A stretch of 64,000 nucleotides of DNA from Chryseobacterium indologenes (GCF_002025665.1 NZ_CP018786.1:4526001-4590000); one strand, 5' to 3'. Counted from the stretch's first letter, positions 6,341 to 15,272 are shown. Notes: generated by a model from the letters alone, not told the origin. A program made the numbers and translations.

Positions 6341-8092
6341 TTGATGAAAAAACTTAATCTTTTAATGCTTTTGGCATTAACCCTCCTCATGTTCGGCTGT
6401 AGAACTGAACTTTCAAATGATACTGAAACCAATACTTTTCAATCAGATTTCAGGAAAACTATTAAACTAAAAGAAGCTTTAGCTTTCAAAAATTATCTTA
6501 CTGAGATAAAAAACAACCCTTCACACACTTACGGTAAAAGTGAAGATTTTTTATCTTCGCTATCTGATGAAGCAACTGTAACAGTAATTACACAAAATAA
6601 TGTTACCTCTTACAGTACTGTAGTCAGACATTTAGACAGGTCTTCGGACGTTTTAGTATATAGTACTGATAATGAAAACAAAAGCATAGGTTTTATAGCA
6701 AAATACAAACCTGCAGACTTAACAAAAAACTATCAGATTGATAATTTCACGGGTACGGTTGAATATACAACTATGGACGATAGGCCAATGGGAGTCAAAG
6801 AACTTTCTAATGGCACACCACTTCCCGACAAAGTAACAGGAACAAAAACATCTGCGAATAAGATGGATTGCTCATTAAGCATTAGGCTTATAGAGGTAAA
6901 TTGTAATGGTGATAATCATTCTCCATCTCAGTACGCACAATGTGTCGCAAGTGAAAAGCCTTATTATGTTGTGGAAATTACAGAGATTTGTCCAAGCGGA
7001 GGACAGCCTCCAAAAGGTTTTCCCAACATGGGAATGTATGATGGCGGCGGTGACAGCGGTGGCAGCACTACATCTAGCGAAATGTCAATACAAGATAGTT
7101 TCAATTATATGTTGAATGAAAGTGGTTTTGCAGAGCTTTCAGCAGATGAGTACACTTATATCCAAAACAATCAATACATAGGTGGTCAATTACTTTCTTA
7201 TTTCTATAATAATTTAAATCAGAATAACACACAATTGCTACATTGGAGTATTAGATATTTTAAAAGTTTGGGAAATTTAGGTACAAACACAATTACTATA
7301 TGGAAGGAATTTGAAACAAAGCTAAATTTTGCTCAACAATTTTTTGCAAATAATCCCAATGCAACCTGGGAACAATTTTATAACCAGTTTTTGGATACTC
7401 CTTGTGAGAGAACAAAAACAACACTAAATAAATCTAATATTCAACAAGGCATTTCCAATGTAAAAGCACAGGCACAGCAAACTCTCATTAATCCAAAAAC
7501 AGGAGAAATAGGTTTTAAAGAGAAAAAAGACGGAACAGTGGTACCAGCAGATGTAAACTCATCTCACCAAGTAGTATTTAATGATACAACGAATGGATAT
7601 GGAGGATACCACAATCATACAGCTACGGGAAAACATATGTTTTCACCTCATGATATTGTGGATACCTTATTTGGATTTGCAGCAGCACAAAGTGTAAATG
7701 ATGGTGTAGGAAATGCATATTTTGGAATGATAGCAGCAGAATGGTGTAATACCTGCTCTGGTGGAAAAAAAGAAATACATTATGTGATACGTTATGTAGG
7801 TACAGGTACAGAATTACAAAAATTTGTATATTCACCTTCGAAAATGAAGCAATTTATAATTGATTATCAAAAGACAGCAGGTGATTTAAGTGACCCATAC
7901 ATTAATGGGACGACTTACGTTAATAGCTCAGGTGATTTGAATGAAAAAGGATTAGAAAAATTGTTTTTTGATACTTTGACAAATATAGGAATTGACAACA
8001 AAGTACTCCTTCAACGTGTAGAGCCTAACGGAACAGTATATAATTTAACAAAAGATAATAACGGTCTAATTACAGCAACTCCTTGCCAATAA
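6341..8092 (+). CDS. Lipoprotein with C-terminal JAMM/MPN-like metalloprotease motif
   Basis: A 583-residue protein with a type II signal peptide (LMFGC, Cys20), so it is probably anchored at the cell surface or in the periplasm. A Gly/Ser-rich linker (GGGDSGGSTTSS) lies near residue 240. A region rich in asparagine and aromatic residues follows. In the C-terminal third, H424-N-H426 followed by S435-P-H-D438 matches the zinc-binding HxH...SxxD signature of JAMM/MPN+ isopeptidase-like enzymes. Several candidate upstream acidic residues (for example GEIGFKE) could supply the catalytic Glu. It precedes four tandem small secreted proteins by 26 bases and may share a transcript with the first. The substrate is unknown. 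The metal site is inferred from the motif only. Confidence 0.7.
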   Translation: MMKKLNLLMLLALTLLMFGCRTELSNDTETNTFQSDFRKTIKLKEALAFKNYLTEIKNNPSHTYGKSEDFLSSLSDEATVTVITQNNVTSYSTVVRHLDRSSDVLVYSTDNENKSIGFIAKYKPADLTKNYQIDNFTGTVEYTTMDDRPMGVKELSNGTPLPDKVTGTKTSANKMDCSLSIRLIEVNCNGDNHSPSQYAQCVASEKPYYVVEITEICPSGGQPPKGFPNMGMYDGGGDSGGSTTSSEMSIQDSFNYMLNESGFAELSADEYTYIQNNQYIGGQLLSYFYNNLNQNNTQLLHWSIRYFKSLGNLGTNTITIWKEFETKLNFAQQFFANNPNATWEQFYNQFLDTPCERTKTTLNKSNIQQGISNVKAQAQQTLINPKTGEIGFKEKKDGTVVPADVNSSHQVVFNDTTNGYGGYHNHTATGKHMFSPHDIVDTLFGFAAAQSVNDGVGNAYFGMIAAEWCNTCSGGKKEIHYVIRYVGTGTELQKFVYSPSKMKQFIIDYQKTAGDLSDPYINGTTYVNSSGDLNEKGLEKLFFDTLTNIGIDNKVLLQRVEPNGTVYNLTKDNNGLITATPCQ

Positions 8093-8118
8093 AATTAACC
8101 TTTAAAATAATATAAAAA

Positions 8119-8685
8119 ATGAAAACAATATATTTAAAAGTCTTAATCATATGTTTAATGATTAACACATTATCATGTTCTGCACAAACTCTTCCTTTAA
8201 ATACTCCATTCGCTAACATTCCCAATGGTGCATATATAAAAGATACAAATAATGAATTAACTCCTTATATTGGCACTTACCAAGGTAGTTTCGATGGAAA
8301 AGAAATCACATTGTTTATTACTAAACAAGAAAATAAATTAGAGAAAAGTACTCAGAAAAACTATTACATGGATGCTTTAATAGTGAAATACATTGTTAAA
8401 AATTCTTCAGGAACAATTTTACAAGATACCCAAAATACTAGCTCAGACATTGAATTTTATAGTTTTAAAATAAGACCTGCAAAAAATGCTTTGGAGTTTA
8501 TTTATACTGGTACAAATTGCCATGTTGGGTGGGGAAGTATTTATTTGAAAAAATTAAATGTGACTCAGCTGTCCTGGGAATATCGTCCAAATGATATTAC
8601 AACAACAGAAAGTAAATGTCCTTCCACTTTAGACACAACTATTTATCTACCTGAAACAAAAGATTTGATTTTCACTAAACAATAA
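8119..8685 (+). CDS. Small secreted protein, tandem family copy A1 (DUF6705-like)
   Basis: A 188-residue exported protein with signal peptide MKTIYLKVLIICLMINTLSC. The mature part follows the pattern of all four tandem copies: a proline/asparagine start (LPLNTPFANIPNG), an IKDTNNEL box, a YIGTY strand, an LFITK strand, the NCHVGWG segment and a highly conserved C-terminus starting SWEYRPNDITTTESK. It probably forms a small beta-rich fold. I recognise it as resembling the flavobacterial DUF6705 group, with no known function. It pairs with copy A2 (9361) rather than with its immediate neighbour. Confidence 0.8.
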   Translation: MKTIYLKVLIICLMINTLSCSAQTLPLNTPFANIPNGAYIKDTNNELTPYIGTYQGSFDGKEITLFITKQENKLEKSTQKNYYMDALIVKYIVKNSSGTILQDTQNTSSDIEFYSFKIRPAKNALEFIYTGTNCHVGWGSIYLKKLNVTQLSWEYRPNDITTTESKCPSTLDTTIYLPETKDLIFTKQ

Positions 8686-8691
8686 GGATAG

Positions 8692-8716
8692 AGACTGTCT
8701 TAATGGCAGTCTTTTT
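8692..8716 (+). terminator. Terminator-like hairpin between copies A1 and B1
   Basis: AGACTGTC pairs with GGCAGTCT (one G-T wobble) around TTAAT, then six T residues. The same element recurs after each of the next two copies. Confidence 0.7.
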
Positions 8717-8730
8717 TACAATAATGAAAT

Positions 8731-9315
8731 ATGAAAACAATATATAACAAAATAGCAGTAATTCTAATGTTATTTTTCAGTCTTATATCTTGTAAAGCAC
8801 AACAGATATTCCCATTATTAACGTCAATCGATAATATTCCTAATTTATCACACTTAAAGGACACAAATAATGAGCTTAAAGATTTCATAGGCACATATTT
8901 AGCTTCATATAATGGAAATCAATTCACGCTCTATATTTCTAAAGAAAATGATAAACTTTTCAACACTAGGGGAAAACAGATTTATAAAGATATTTTATCT
9001 ATAAGATACATCATAAAAAATTCTTCTGGAGCTGTTCTACAAGATACACAAAATAAAGTTTTTCAACCAGATTTACTGCATACTATTTACAGTTTATGGG
9101 TAACAGAAAATGGCACTAAGATATCATTTAACTATGCTGGTACAAATTGTAGTGTAGGTTGGGGTAAAATAATATTAAAAAAAGTTAATACCACACAACT
9201 TTCTTGGGAATATCGTCCAAATGATATTACAACAACAGAAAGTAAATGTCCTTCAACTTTAGATACAACCATTTATCTTCCTGAAACAAAAGATTTGATT
9301 TTTACTAAACAATAA
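8731..9315 (+). CDS. Small secreted protein, tandem family copy B1 (DUF6705-like)
   Basis: A 194-residue lipoprotein with a better lipobox (SLISC) than the A copies. The HLKDTNNELKDFIG box, LYISKENDKLF strand and NCSVGWG segment match the family. Its last 37 residues equal those of copies A1 and B2, although the middle has diverged. Its N-terminal half is almost identical to copy B2, 1245 bases downstream, which shows a duplicated two-gene unit. Function unknown. Confidence 0.8.
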   Translation: MKTIYNKIAVILMLFFSLISCKAQQIFPLLTSIDNIPNLSHLKDTNNELKDFIGTYLASYNGNQFTLYISKENDKLFNTRGKQIYKDILSIRYIIKNSSGAVLQDTQNKVFQPDLLHTIYSLWVTENGTKISFNYAGTNCSVGWGKIILKKVNTTQLSWEYRPNDITTTESKCPSTLDTTIYLPETKDLIFTKQ

Positions 9316-9320
9316 TGATA

Positions 9321-9346
9321 AAGACTGTCCTTAATGACAGTCTTTT
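9321..9346 (+). terminator. Terminator-like hairpin between copies B1 and A2
   Basis: AAGACTGTC and GACAGTCTT form a 9-bp stem around CTTAAT, followed by T residues. Compared with the other two copies, a wobble pair here is a Watson-Crick pair, so the stem is maintained. Confidence 0.7.
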
Positions 9347-9360
9347 TACAATGATGAAAT

Positions 9361-9930
9361 ATGAAAACAATATATTCAAAAACCTTAATGATGTGTTTTA
9401 TTATTAACATATTATTATGTTCTGCACAAACTCTCCCTCTAAACACACCATTACAAAACATTCCAAACAATGCTCATCTAAAAGACACAAATAATGAGTT
9501 GATACAAGATGTTGGAACTTACAAAGCTAATTTCAATGGAAAAGAAATTACATTATTTATAACTAAACAGGATGATAAATTAGAACAAAACTCTCAAAAA
9601 AGCTATTATATGGATGCTTTAATAGTAAAATATATTGTGAAAAATTCTGCTGGAGTTATTCTACAGGATACCATGAATAATAATCTAAGTAATATTGAAT
9701 TTTATAGTTACTACACTCGCCCAAATCAAAACACTATTATATTTTATTATGGTGGTACAAATTGTCATGTTGGATGGGGAGATATTTATCTGAAAAAAGT
9801 AAATTCCAGTCAAATTTCTTGGGAATATAGACCTGATGATATTACAACAACAGAAAGTAAATGTTCTTCAACTTTAGATACAACCATTTATCTTCCTGAA
9901 ACAAAAGATTTGATTTTCACTAAACAATAA
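9361..9930 (+). CDS. Small secreted protein, tandem family copy A2 (DUF6705-like)
   Basis: A 189-residue exported protein, closest to copy A1 over its whole length (signal peptide ending ILLCSAQ, then TLPLNTP, LKDTNNEL and a SYYMDALIVKYIVKNS segment). The C-terminal block differs from the other copies at only two residues (D for N and S for P). The Cys context lacks a small residue at -1, so signal peptidase I cleavage after SAQ is as likely as lipidation. Confidence 0.8.
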   Translation: MKTIYSKTLMMCFIINILLCSAQTLPLNTPLQNIPNNAHLKDTNNELIQDVGTYKANFNGKEITLFITKQDDKLEQNSQKSYYMDALIVKYIVKNSAGVILQDTMNNNLSNIEFYSYYTRPNQNTIIFYYGGTNCHVGWGDIYLKKVNSSQISWEYRPDDITTTESKCSSTLDTTIYLPETKDLIFTKQ

Positions 9931-9936
9931 GGATAG

Positions 9937-9962
9937 AGACTGTCTTAATGGCAGTCTTTTTT
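9937..9962 (+). terminator. Terminator-like hairpin between copies A2 and B2
   Basis: Same sequence as the hairpin at 8692, including the G-T wobble, followed by T residues. Confidence 0.7.
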
Positions 9963-9975
9963 ACAATGATGAAAT

Positions 9976-10560
9976 ATGAAAACAATATATAACAAAATAG
10001 CAGTAATTCTAATGTTATTTTTCAGTCTTATATCTTGTAAAGCACAACAGATATTCCCATTATTAACGTCAATCGATAAAATTCCTAATTTATCACACCT
10101 AAAGGATACAAATAATGAGCTTAAAGATTTCATAGGCTCATATTTAGCTTCATATAATGGAAATCAATTCACGCTCTATATTTCTAAAGAAAATGATAAG
10201 TTATTTGATTTTGGAGATAAACAAATTTATATAGATGCTCTCTCCATACGCTACACTGTTAAAAATCCCTTGGGGGTAATTCTTCAAGATACTAAAAATA
10301 AAGTATTTCAAGATGATTTATTGCACACAATCTATAGCCAATGGGTTACAGAAAATGGAACTACGGCATTATTTAACTACGCTGGTACAAACTGTCATGT
10401 TGGATGGGGTAAAATAATACTTAAAAAAGTTAACACCACACAACTTTCCTGGGAATATCGTCCAAATGATATTACAACAACAGAAAGTAAATGTCCTTCA
10501 ACTTTAGATACAACCATTTATCTTCCTGAAACAAAAGATTTGATTTTTACTAAACAATAA
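9976..10560 (+). CDS. Small secreted protein, tandem family copy B2 (DUF6705-like)
   Basis: A 194-residue lipoprotein (SLISC). The first 60 residues or so match copy B1 except for two substitutions. The middle (residues about 68-130) differs, and the last 37 residues are again identical to B1. The GTNCHVGWG segment is like the A copies, which suggests that sequence has been exchanged between A and B types. It is the last member; a strong terminator follows. Confidence 0.8.
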   Translation: MKTIYNKIAVILMLFFSLISCKAQQIFPLLTSIDKIPNLSHLKDTNNELKDFIGSYLASYNGNQFTLYISKENDKLFDFGDKQIYIDALSIRYTVKNPLGVILQDTKNKVFQDDLLHTIYSQWVTENGTTALFNYAGTNCHVGWGKIILKKVNTTQLSWEYRPNDITTTESKCPSTLDTTIYLPETKDLIFTKQ

Positions 10561-10582
10561 TTACGTTTAATACCTCTAACTA

Positions 10583-10627
10583 AAAAATGATTGGCTTTAC
10601 TTATCTGTGGTAAAGCCAATCATTTTT
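10583..10627 (+). terminator. Terminator closing the tandem paralogue cluster
   Basis: A perfect 18-bp stem, AAAAATGATTGGCTTTAC (10583-10600) with its complement at 10610-10627, T-rich on the far side. Confidence 0.8.
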
Positions 10628-10630
10628 ATT

Positions 10631-10756
10631 TTAAGAAACTTTGAAAAGTTCATCATTACTCCATAGTGCTAAATGATTCAATTCATAGCAATATCTGACG
10701 TTCAAGCATATTTTCAAAAATTTCTCTAACTTATTACTGTCTTTCAAGAATTGCAT
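10631..10756 (-). pseudogene. Possible decayed gene fragment
   Basis: A 41-codon frame from ATG 10756 to TAA 10631 (begins MQFLKDSNKLEKFLK, ends LWSNDELFKVS). In another frame just upstream, about 22 codons (VYPLSTVLDLREQYAILERQ) also look coding, as if a frameshift split an older gene. Family not recognised. The remaining gap to acpP (10757-10985) holds nothing I can name apart from the acpP promoter. Confidence 0.25.
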
Positions 10757-10989
10757 ACTGCTCTCTTAAATCAAGAACGGTAGATAACGGATAAACTTTC
10801 ACTTAAATCAATACATTATTCTCTTAAAAAATTGATCAGTATAATTAAATATAAAGTTCTCCTTCTTCATTTATCATTTACACCAAATATAAACCACTGA
10901 AAACGAAAAGACTAAAGCTAAACAATCTAAAATGAAAGCTTCCGGTCCACAAAAAAGACTAAAAAAATGTTTTATCGTAAAGAATTTTA

Positions 10990-10997
10990 TATATTTG
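10990..10997 (+). promoter_or_regulatory. acpP promoter -7 element
   Basis: TATATTTG, matching TAnnTTTG, 31 bases before the acpP start. No convincing TTTG lies upstream. Confidence 0.6.
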
Positions 10998-11028
10998 CAC
11001 CATCTAACAATTAAAAAAATAATTTACT

Positions 11029-11268
11029 ATGTCAGACATTGCATCAAGAGTAAAAGCTATCATCGCTGATAAGCTTGACGTTGAAGAAACAGAAGTAACT
11101 CCTGAAGCTAGCTTCACTAACGATTTAGGAGCTGATTCACTAGATACAGTTGAGTTAATCATGGAATTTGAAAAAGAATTTAACATTCAGATCCCTGATG
11201 ATCAAGCTGAAAAAATTACTACTGTAGGACACGCTATCGCTTACATCGAAGAAGTAGTAAATAAATAA
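11029..11268 (+). CDS. acpP: Acyl carrier protein
   Basis: A 79-residue acidic protein that carries growing fatty acyl chains on a phosphopantetheine arm. The attachment site is Ser37 in GADSLD, and the four-helix ACP pattern is complete (length about 78 is usual). It stands 34 bases upstream of fabF and behind its own -7 element. The order acpP-fabF-rnc is conserved in Bacteroidetes and many other bacteria. Confidence 0.98.
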   Translation: MSDIASRVKAIIADKLDVEETEVTPEASFTNDLGADSLDTVELIMEFEKEFNIQIPDDQAEKITTVGHAIAYIEEVVNK

Positions 11269-11302
11269 TATTCTTCAACAAAAAAGAAATTAAACAAAGT
11301 TT

Positions 11303-12547
11303 ATGGAATTAAAAAGAGTAGTTGTAACCGGATTTGGAGCAATAACACCAATAGGAAATAATGCAAAAGAATACTGGGAAAATCTTGTGAAAGGTGAGAG
11401 CGGTGCCGCTCCGATTACTCTTTTTGATGCCACAAACTTTAAAACAAAGTTCGCTTGCGAGGTAAAAAATTTCGATCCGTTACAGCATTTCGATAAGAAA
11501 GAGGCTAAAAAAATGGACAGAAATACTCAATTGGGACTTGTTGCAGCAAGAGAAGCTGTAACGCATTCCGGAATTATTGAAGACAATGTAGATAAAAACA
11601 GAGTTGGTGTAATCTGGGGTTCTGGAATCGGAGGATTAGAGACCTTTGAAACTGAAGTGTTAGGATGGGCGAATACGGAAATTCCGAGATTTAACCCTTT
11701 CTTTATCCCAAAAATGATTGCGGATATCACTCCAGGGCATATCTCAATAGAATACGGTTTCCACGGACCAAACTATACTACTGTATCTGCATGTGCATCT
11801 TCAGCAAATGCTATAATTGATTCCAAAATGCTGATCCAATTAGGAAAAGCAGACGTGATTGTGTGCGGAGGCTCTGAAGCTGCCGTTACAGCAAGTGGTG
11901 TCGGTGGATTCAACGCAATGATGGCACTTTCTACAAGAAATGATGATCCTAAAACGGCTTCAAGACCTTTTGACAAAGACAGAGATGGATTTGTATTAGG
12001 GGAAGGCGCAGGTTGTATCGTTCTTGAAGAATATGAGCACGCTGTAAAACGTGGTGCTACAATTTATGCAGAATTACTGGGAGGAGGTCTGAGTGCTGAT
12101 GCACATCACATGACTGCTCCACATCCTGAAGGCCTTGGTGCTTATCTGGTAATGAAAAGCTGTTTGGAAGACGCAGGCTTAACTGCTGATGAAGTAGATC
12201 ATATCAACATGCATGGTACATCTACTCCATTAGGAGACATCGCAGAATCCAATGCAATTTCGAAATTATTAGGCGAGCACGCTTATGACATTCAGATTAA
12301 TTCTACAAAATCAATGACTGGTCACCTTTTAGGTGCTGCAGGAGTTATTGAAGCTATCGCTGCATTGGGAACTATTATTCATGGTACTGTTCCTCCAACC
12401 ATCAACCATTTTACTGATGATGAAAATATTGACAGCAGACTCAACTTTACGTTCAATACTGCTGTTAAGAAAGATGTAAAAGTAGCCATGAGCAATACTT
12501 TTGGATTTGGCGGGCACAACGCTTGCGTTCTATTTAAGAAAATCTAA
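11303..12547 (+). CDS. fabF: Beta-ketoacyl-ACP synthase II
   Basis: A 414-residue condensing enzyme that elongates acyl-ACP with malonyl-ACP. It has the thiolase fold with the nucleophile Cys at about residue 164 in VSACASSANAI, the first catalytic His in HMHGTSTPLGD and the second in TKSMTGHLLGAAG. The C-terminal glycine-rich NTFGFGGHNA loop is present. Full length, with no missing residues. It follows acpP and precedes rnc in one likely operon. Confidence 0.98.
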   Translation: MELKRVVVTGFGAITPIGNNAKEYWENLVKGESGAAPITLFDATNFKTKFACEVKNFDPLQHFDKKEAKKMDRNTQLGLVAAREAVTHSGIIEDNVDKNRVGVIWGSGIGGLETFETEVLGWANTEIPRFNPFFIPKMIADITPGHISIEYGFHGPNYTTVSACASSANAIIDSKMLIQLGKADVIVCGGSEAAVTASGVGGFNAMMALSTRNDDPKTASRPFDKDRDGFVLGEGAGCIVLEEYEHAVKRGATIYAELLGGGLSADAHHMTAPHPEGLGAYLVMKSCLEDAGLTADEVDHINMHGTSTPLGDIAESNAISKLLGEHAYDIQINSTKSMTGHLLGAAGVIEAIAALGTIIHGTVPPTINHFTDDENIDSRLNFTFNTAVKKDVKVAMSNTFGFGGHNACVLFKKI

Positions 12548-12556
12548 ATTCAATGA

Positions 12557-13321
12557 ATGGAGTTACAGAAATACTTTTCTAAATTCCTTCTCAAAAAAAG
12601 AAAAAGACAATTAACGGAGAGAGAATATTTTCTCAGTACCGAGCTTAGAAAAGTTTTGGGTACTGAGGTACAGAATATAGCTCTTTACCGCGAAGCTTTT
12701 TCTTTGAAAAATTCTTCTAAAAATCAAGACAGTAATTACGAAAGACTTGAATTTTTGGGAGATTCTGTTTTGGGTACAATTATTTCTTGTCATTTGTTCC
12801 AGACTTATCCTCAAGCCAATGAGGGATATCTGACACAAATGAAATCTAAGATTGTTAATAGGAAAAACCTCAATAAATTAGGAGAAGATCTCAAGCTTAC
12901 CAGCCTTTTGCAAAAGCAAAACAGCTCATCAGCTTTGGGAGAAAATATCTCTGGAAATTTGTTTGAAGCCTTAATCGGTGCCGTTTACTTAGACTTCCAT
13001 TATGATGCCTGCAAAAGGATTATTTTGGAAAAATTGCTGACCCCTTCCGAGATCAACAAGCTTGAAAACAAAATTGTAAGTTATAAAGGTCTCCTGCTCG
13101 AATGGAGCCAAAAGAAGAAGGTTAATATAAAGTACGAAACCTGCGAGGAAATACAGGCTAATAAATCTATCGTATTTAGGTGTCATGTATGGCTGGGAGA
13201 AGAAAAAATAGCTAATGCAACAGAGACTTCCAAGAAGAAAGCAGAGGAAAAAGCAGCACAGAGAGCATTTTATATTTTAAACAAAAAAGAAAATATACTT
13301 GGAAATTCAAAAACTTTATGA
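12557..13321 (+). CDS. rnc: Ribonuclease III
   Basis: A 254-residue double-stranded RNA endonuclease for rRNA and mRNA processing. The signature NYERLEFLGDSVLG carries the catalytic acidic residues, and a second acidic cluster lies in NLFEALIGAVYLD. A double-stranded RNA-binding domain fills about residues 170-245, ending in KKAEEKAAQRAF. It starts 9 bases after fabF, and its end overlaps the next gene by 23 bases, so the genes are co-transcribed. Confidence 0.96.
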   Translation: MELQKYFSKFLLKKRKRQLTEREYFLSTELRKVLGTEVQNIALYREAFSLKNSSKNQDSNYERLEFLGDSVLGTIISCHLFQTYPQANEGYLTQMKSKIVNRKNLNKLGEDLKLTSLLQKQNSSSALGENISGNLFEALIGAVYLDFHYDACKRIILEKLLTPSEINKLENKIVSYKGLLLEWSQKKKVNIKYETCEEIQANKSIVFRCHVWLGEEKIANATETSKKKAEEKAAQRAFYILNKKENILGNSKTL

Positions 13322-13772
13322 TCTTGATGATATAGAATTTGAAGATATTGCCATAGGATTGGTAAGATTAGCCAAAGATGTACCTGCTCACGAGTTTTTC
13401 TACAAAATAAATCAAAAAAACAACCTCACTTTTTCAAGAAAGAAAGATCTTGTTTTTCATGGGGGATATTATGATTATTTTTTCCCAAGATTTGAAGCCT
13501 ACCACAAGTATACGAAGACTTGTTTTACCTTCATTTCCAATAAATCTTCTGAAAGTAAGCAAAAAAAAATTCAGACAGAACTCTTTACAGAAGAAGAAAA
13601 CATTAAATTTTTATTAAATAATCAGGTAGATGTGGAATATATTCTGCATAGTTCGGAACAGTTTCCTGATTTTTCCGTAATTTTGCTCCCTGAAAATCTT
13701 GTGTTTCCAATTCAAGATTATACACTGAGTTCTGATGAGGAACTTTATCAAATTATCCAGTATTATGAATAA
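13299..13772 (+). CDS. IPExxxVDY-type conserved protein
   Basis: A 157-residue soluble protein of unknown function. Its segment LLPENLVFPIQDY resembles the motif that names the IPExxxVDY family, and the position between rnc and pyk is where that family sits in Flavobacteriia. The start overlaps rnc and its last eight bases overlap the pyk start, which points to translational coupling. Family assignment is fairly good. The role is unknown. Confidence 0.7.
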   Translation: MEIQKLYDLDDIEFEDIAIGLVRLAKDVPAHEFFYKINQKNNLTFSRKKDLVFHGGYYDYFFPRFEAYHKYTKTCFTFISNKSSESKQKKIQTELFTEEENIKFLLNNQVDVEYILHSSEQFPDFSVILLPENLVFPIQDYTLSSDEELYQIIQYYE

Positions 13773-15210
13773 GTATTTAAAGAAGACAAAAATTATCGCA
13801 ACACTAGGGCCTGCTTCATCGTCGAAGGAGGTAATGTTAGATTTAATGAAAGCGGGTGTTGATATTTTCAGAATAAATTTTTCCCATGCAGATTACGACT
13901 TAGTTCGAAAAAATATTGAAATAATTAGAGAGCTAAACAATGAGTATGGTTATTCTGTAGGAATCTTGGGAGACCTTCAGGGACCTAAGCTGAGAGTGGG
14001 AGTTGTAAAAGAGGGATCTTACCTGAACCCAGGTGATATTCTTACCTTCACCAATGAAAAAATGGAGGGAGATTCCACTAAGGTGTACATGACATACCAA
14101 CAGTTTCCACAGGATGTAAAAGTAGGGGAAAGAATCCTTATTGATGACGGGAAACTAATGCTGGAGGTTATCGAAACCAATGAAAAAGATACTGTAAAAG
14201 CAAAAACTATTCAGGGAGGTCCGTTAAGTTCTAAAAAAGGAGTTAATCTACCTAATACGAATGTTTCACTTCCTGCATTGACAGAAAAAGATATTCAGGA
14301 TGCTAATTTCATGCTTGACATGGAGGTAGACTGGATTGCTCTTTCTTTTGTTCGTCATGCACAAGACATCATTGATCTGAAAGAATTAATTGCGAAACAT
14401 CCGAACGGTAAATTCAAGACTCCTATTATTGCGAAAATTGAAAAACCTGAAGGCGTTAAAAATATTGAGGAAATCCTTCTTGAATGTGATGGATTAATGG
14501 TTGCACGTGGAGACCTAGGTGTAGAGGTTCCAATGGAAGAAGTTCCTGCGATCCAGAAAAACCTGGTAGAAAAAGCAAGATTTTATTCCAAGCCGGTAAT
14601 TATTGCCACTCAGATGATGGAAACCATGATCAATAGCTTAACACCTACAAGAGCGGAAGTAAATGATGTTGCGAACTCTGTATTGGATGGAGCTGATGCC
14701 GTAATGCTTTCCGGAGAAACTTCTGTAGGGAGATATCCGGTACAGGTTGTAGAAAACATGGCTAAAATTGTAAAGAATATCGAAACTACTCATTTTTACC
14801 AACACAAAAATGAGCCTATTGAGAAAGATTACAACTGTATCGATGAAAGATTCATTACAAACAGGGTTTGTCTTGCAGCAGTAAGAATTGCAAAAACAAC
14901 CAATGTTTCTGTCATTGTAACCCTTACTCATTCAGGATATACAGCTTTCCAGCTCGCAGCACACAGACCAAACTCTCACATCATTGTATATAGTGGTAAC
15001 AGAAGAGTTATTACCATGCTGAACCTTCTTTGGGGTGTACATGCCTATTACTATGATATGAAGAAGTCTACTGACGAAACGATCATTCAGGTAAATATGT
15101 TGACGCATAACTATGGTTATATCGAAACCGGAGACTTCGTAATCAATATCAATGCTACTCCATCATATGAGGGTGGAAAAACAAACACATTGAGATTAAC
15201 TACAGTATAA
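13765..15210 (+). CDS. pyk: Pyruvate kinase
   Basis: A 481-residue glycolytic enzyme that makes ATP and pyruvate from phosphoenolpyruvate. Visible signatures are TKIIATLGPASSS at the N-terminus, IFRINFSHADYD, the active-site lysine region IIAKIEKPEGVKN, MVARGDLGVEVP and the substrate loop MLSGETSVGRYP. I placed the start at 13765 (MNKYLKKTK), overlapping the stop of the previous gene (ATGAATAA), instead of an in-frame ATG at 13735 inside it. Five copies of GCAATAA follow the stop codon directly. Confidence 0.97.
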   Translation: MNKYLKKTKIIATLGPASSSKEVMLDLMKAGVDIFRINFSHADYDLVRKNIEIIRELNNEYGYSVGILGDLQGPKLRVGVVKEGSYLNPGDILTFTNEKMEGDSTKVYMTYQQFPQDVKVGERILIDDGKLMLEVIETNEKDTVKAKTIQGGPLSSKKGVNLPNTNVSLPALTEKDIQDANFMLDMEVDWIALSFVRHAQDIIDLKELIAKHPNGKFKTPIIAKIEKPEGVKNIEEILLECDGLMVARGDLGVEVPMEEVPAIQKNLVEKARFYSKPVIIATQMMETMINSLTPTRAEVNDVANSVLDGADAVMLSGETSVGRYPVQVVENMAKIVKNIETTHFYQHKNEPIEKDYNCIDERFITNRVCLAAVRIAKTTNVSVIVTLTHSGYTAFQLAAHRPNSHIIVYSGNRRVITMLNLLWGVHAYYYDMKKSTDETIIQVNMLTHNYGYIETGDFVININATPSYEGGKTNTLRLTTV

Positions 15211-15245
15211 GCAATAAGCAATAAGCAATAAGCAATAAGCAATAA
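15211..15245 (+). repeat. Heptanucleotide tandem repeat after pyk
   Basis: GCAATAA five times in a row starting right after the pyk stop codon, with a partial sixth copy. Each phase carries further TAA codons. Confidence 0.9.
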
Positions 15246-15272
15246 GCAAAATTACTTTTTGCAAAAGCATAA

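Noticed and set aside
15211-15245. Repeat-coded peptide extension of pyruvate kinase
   Set aside because: The repeat begins after an in-frame TAA and each unit supplies further stops.
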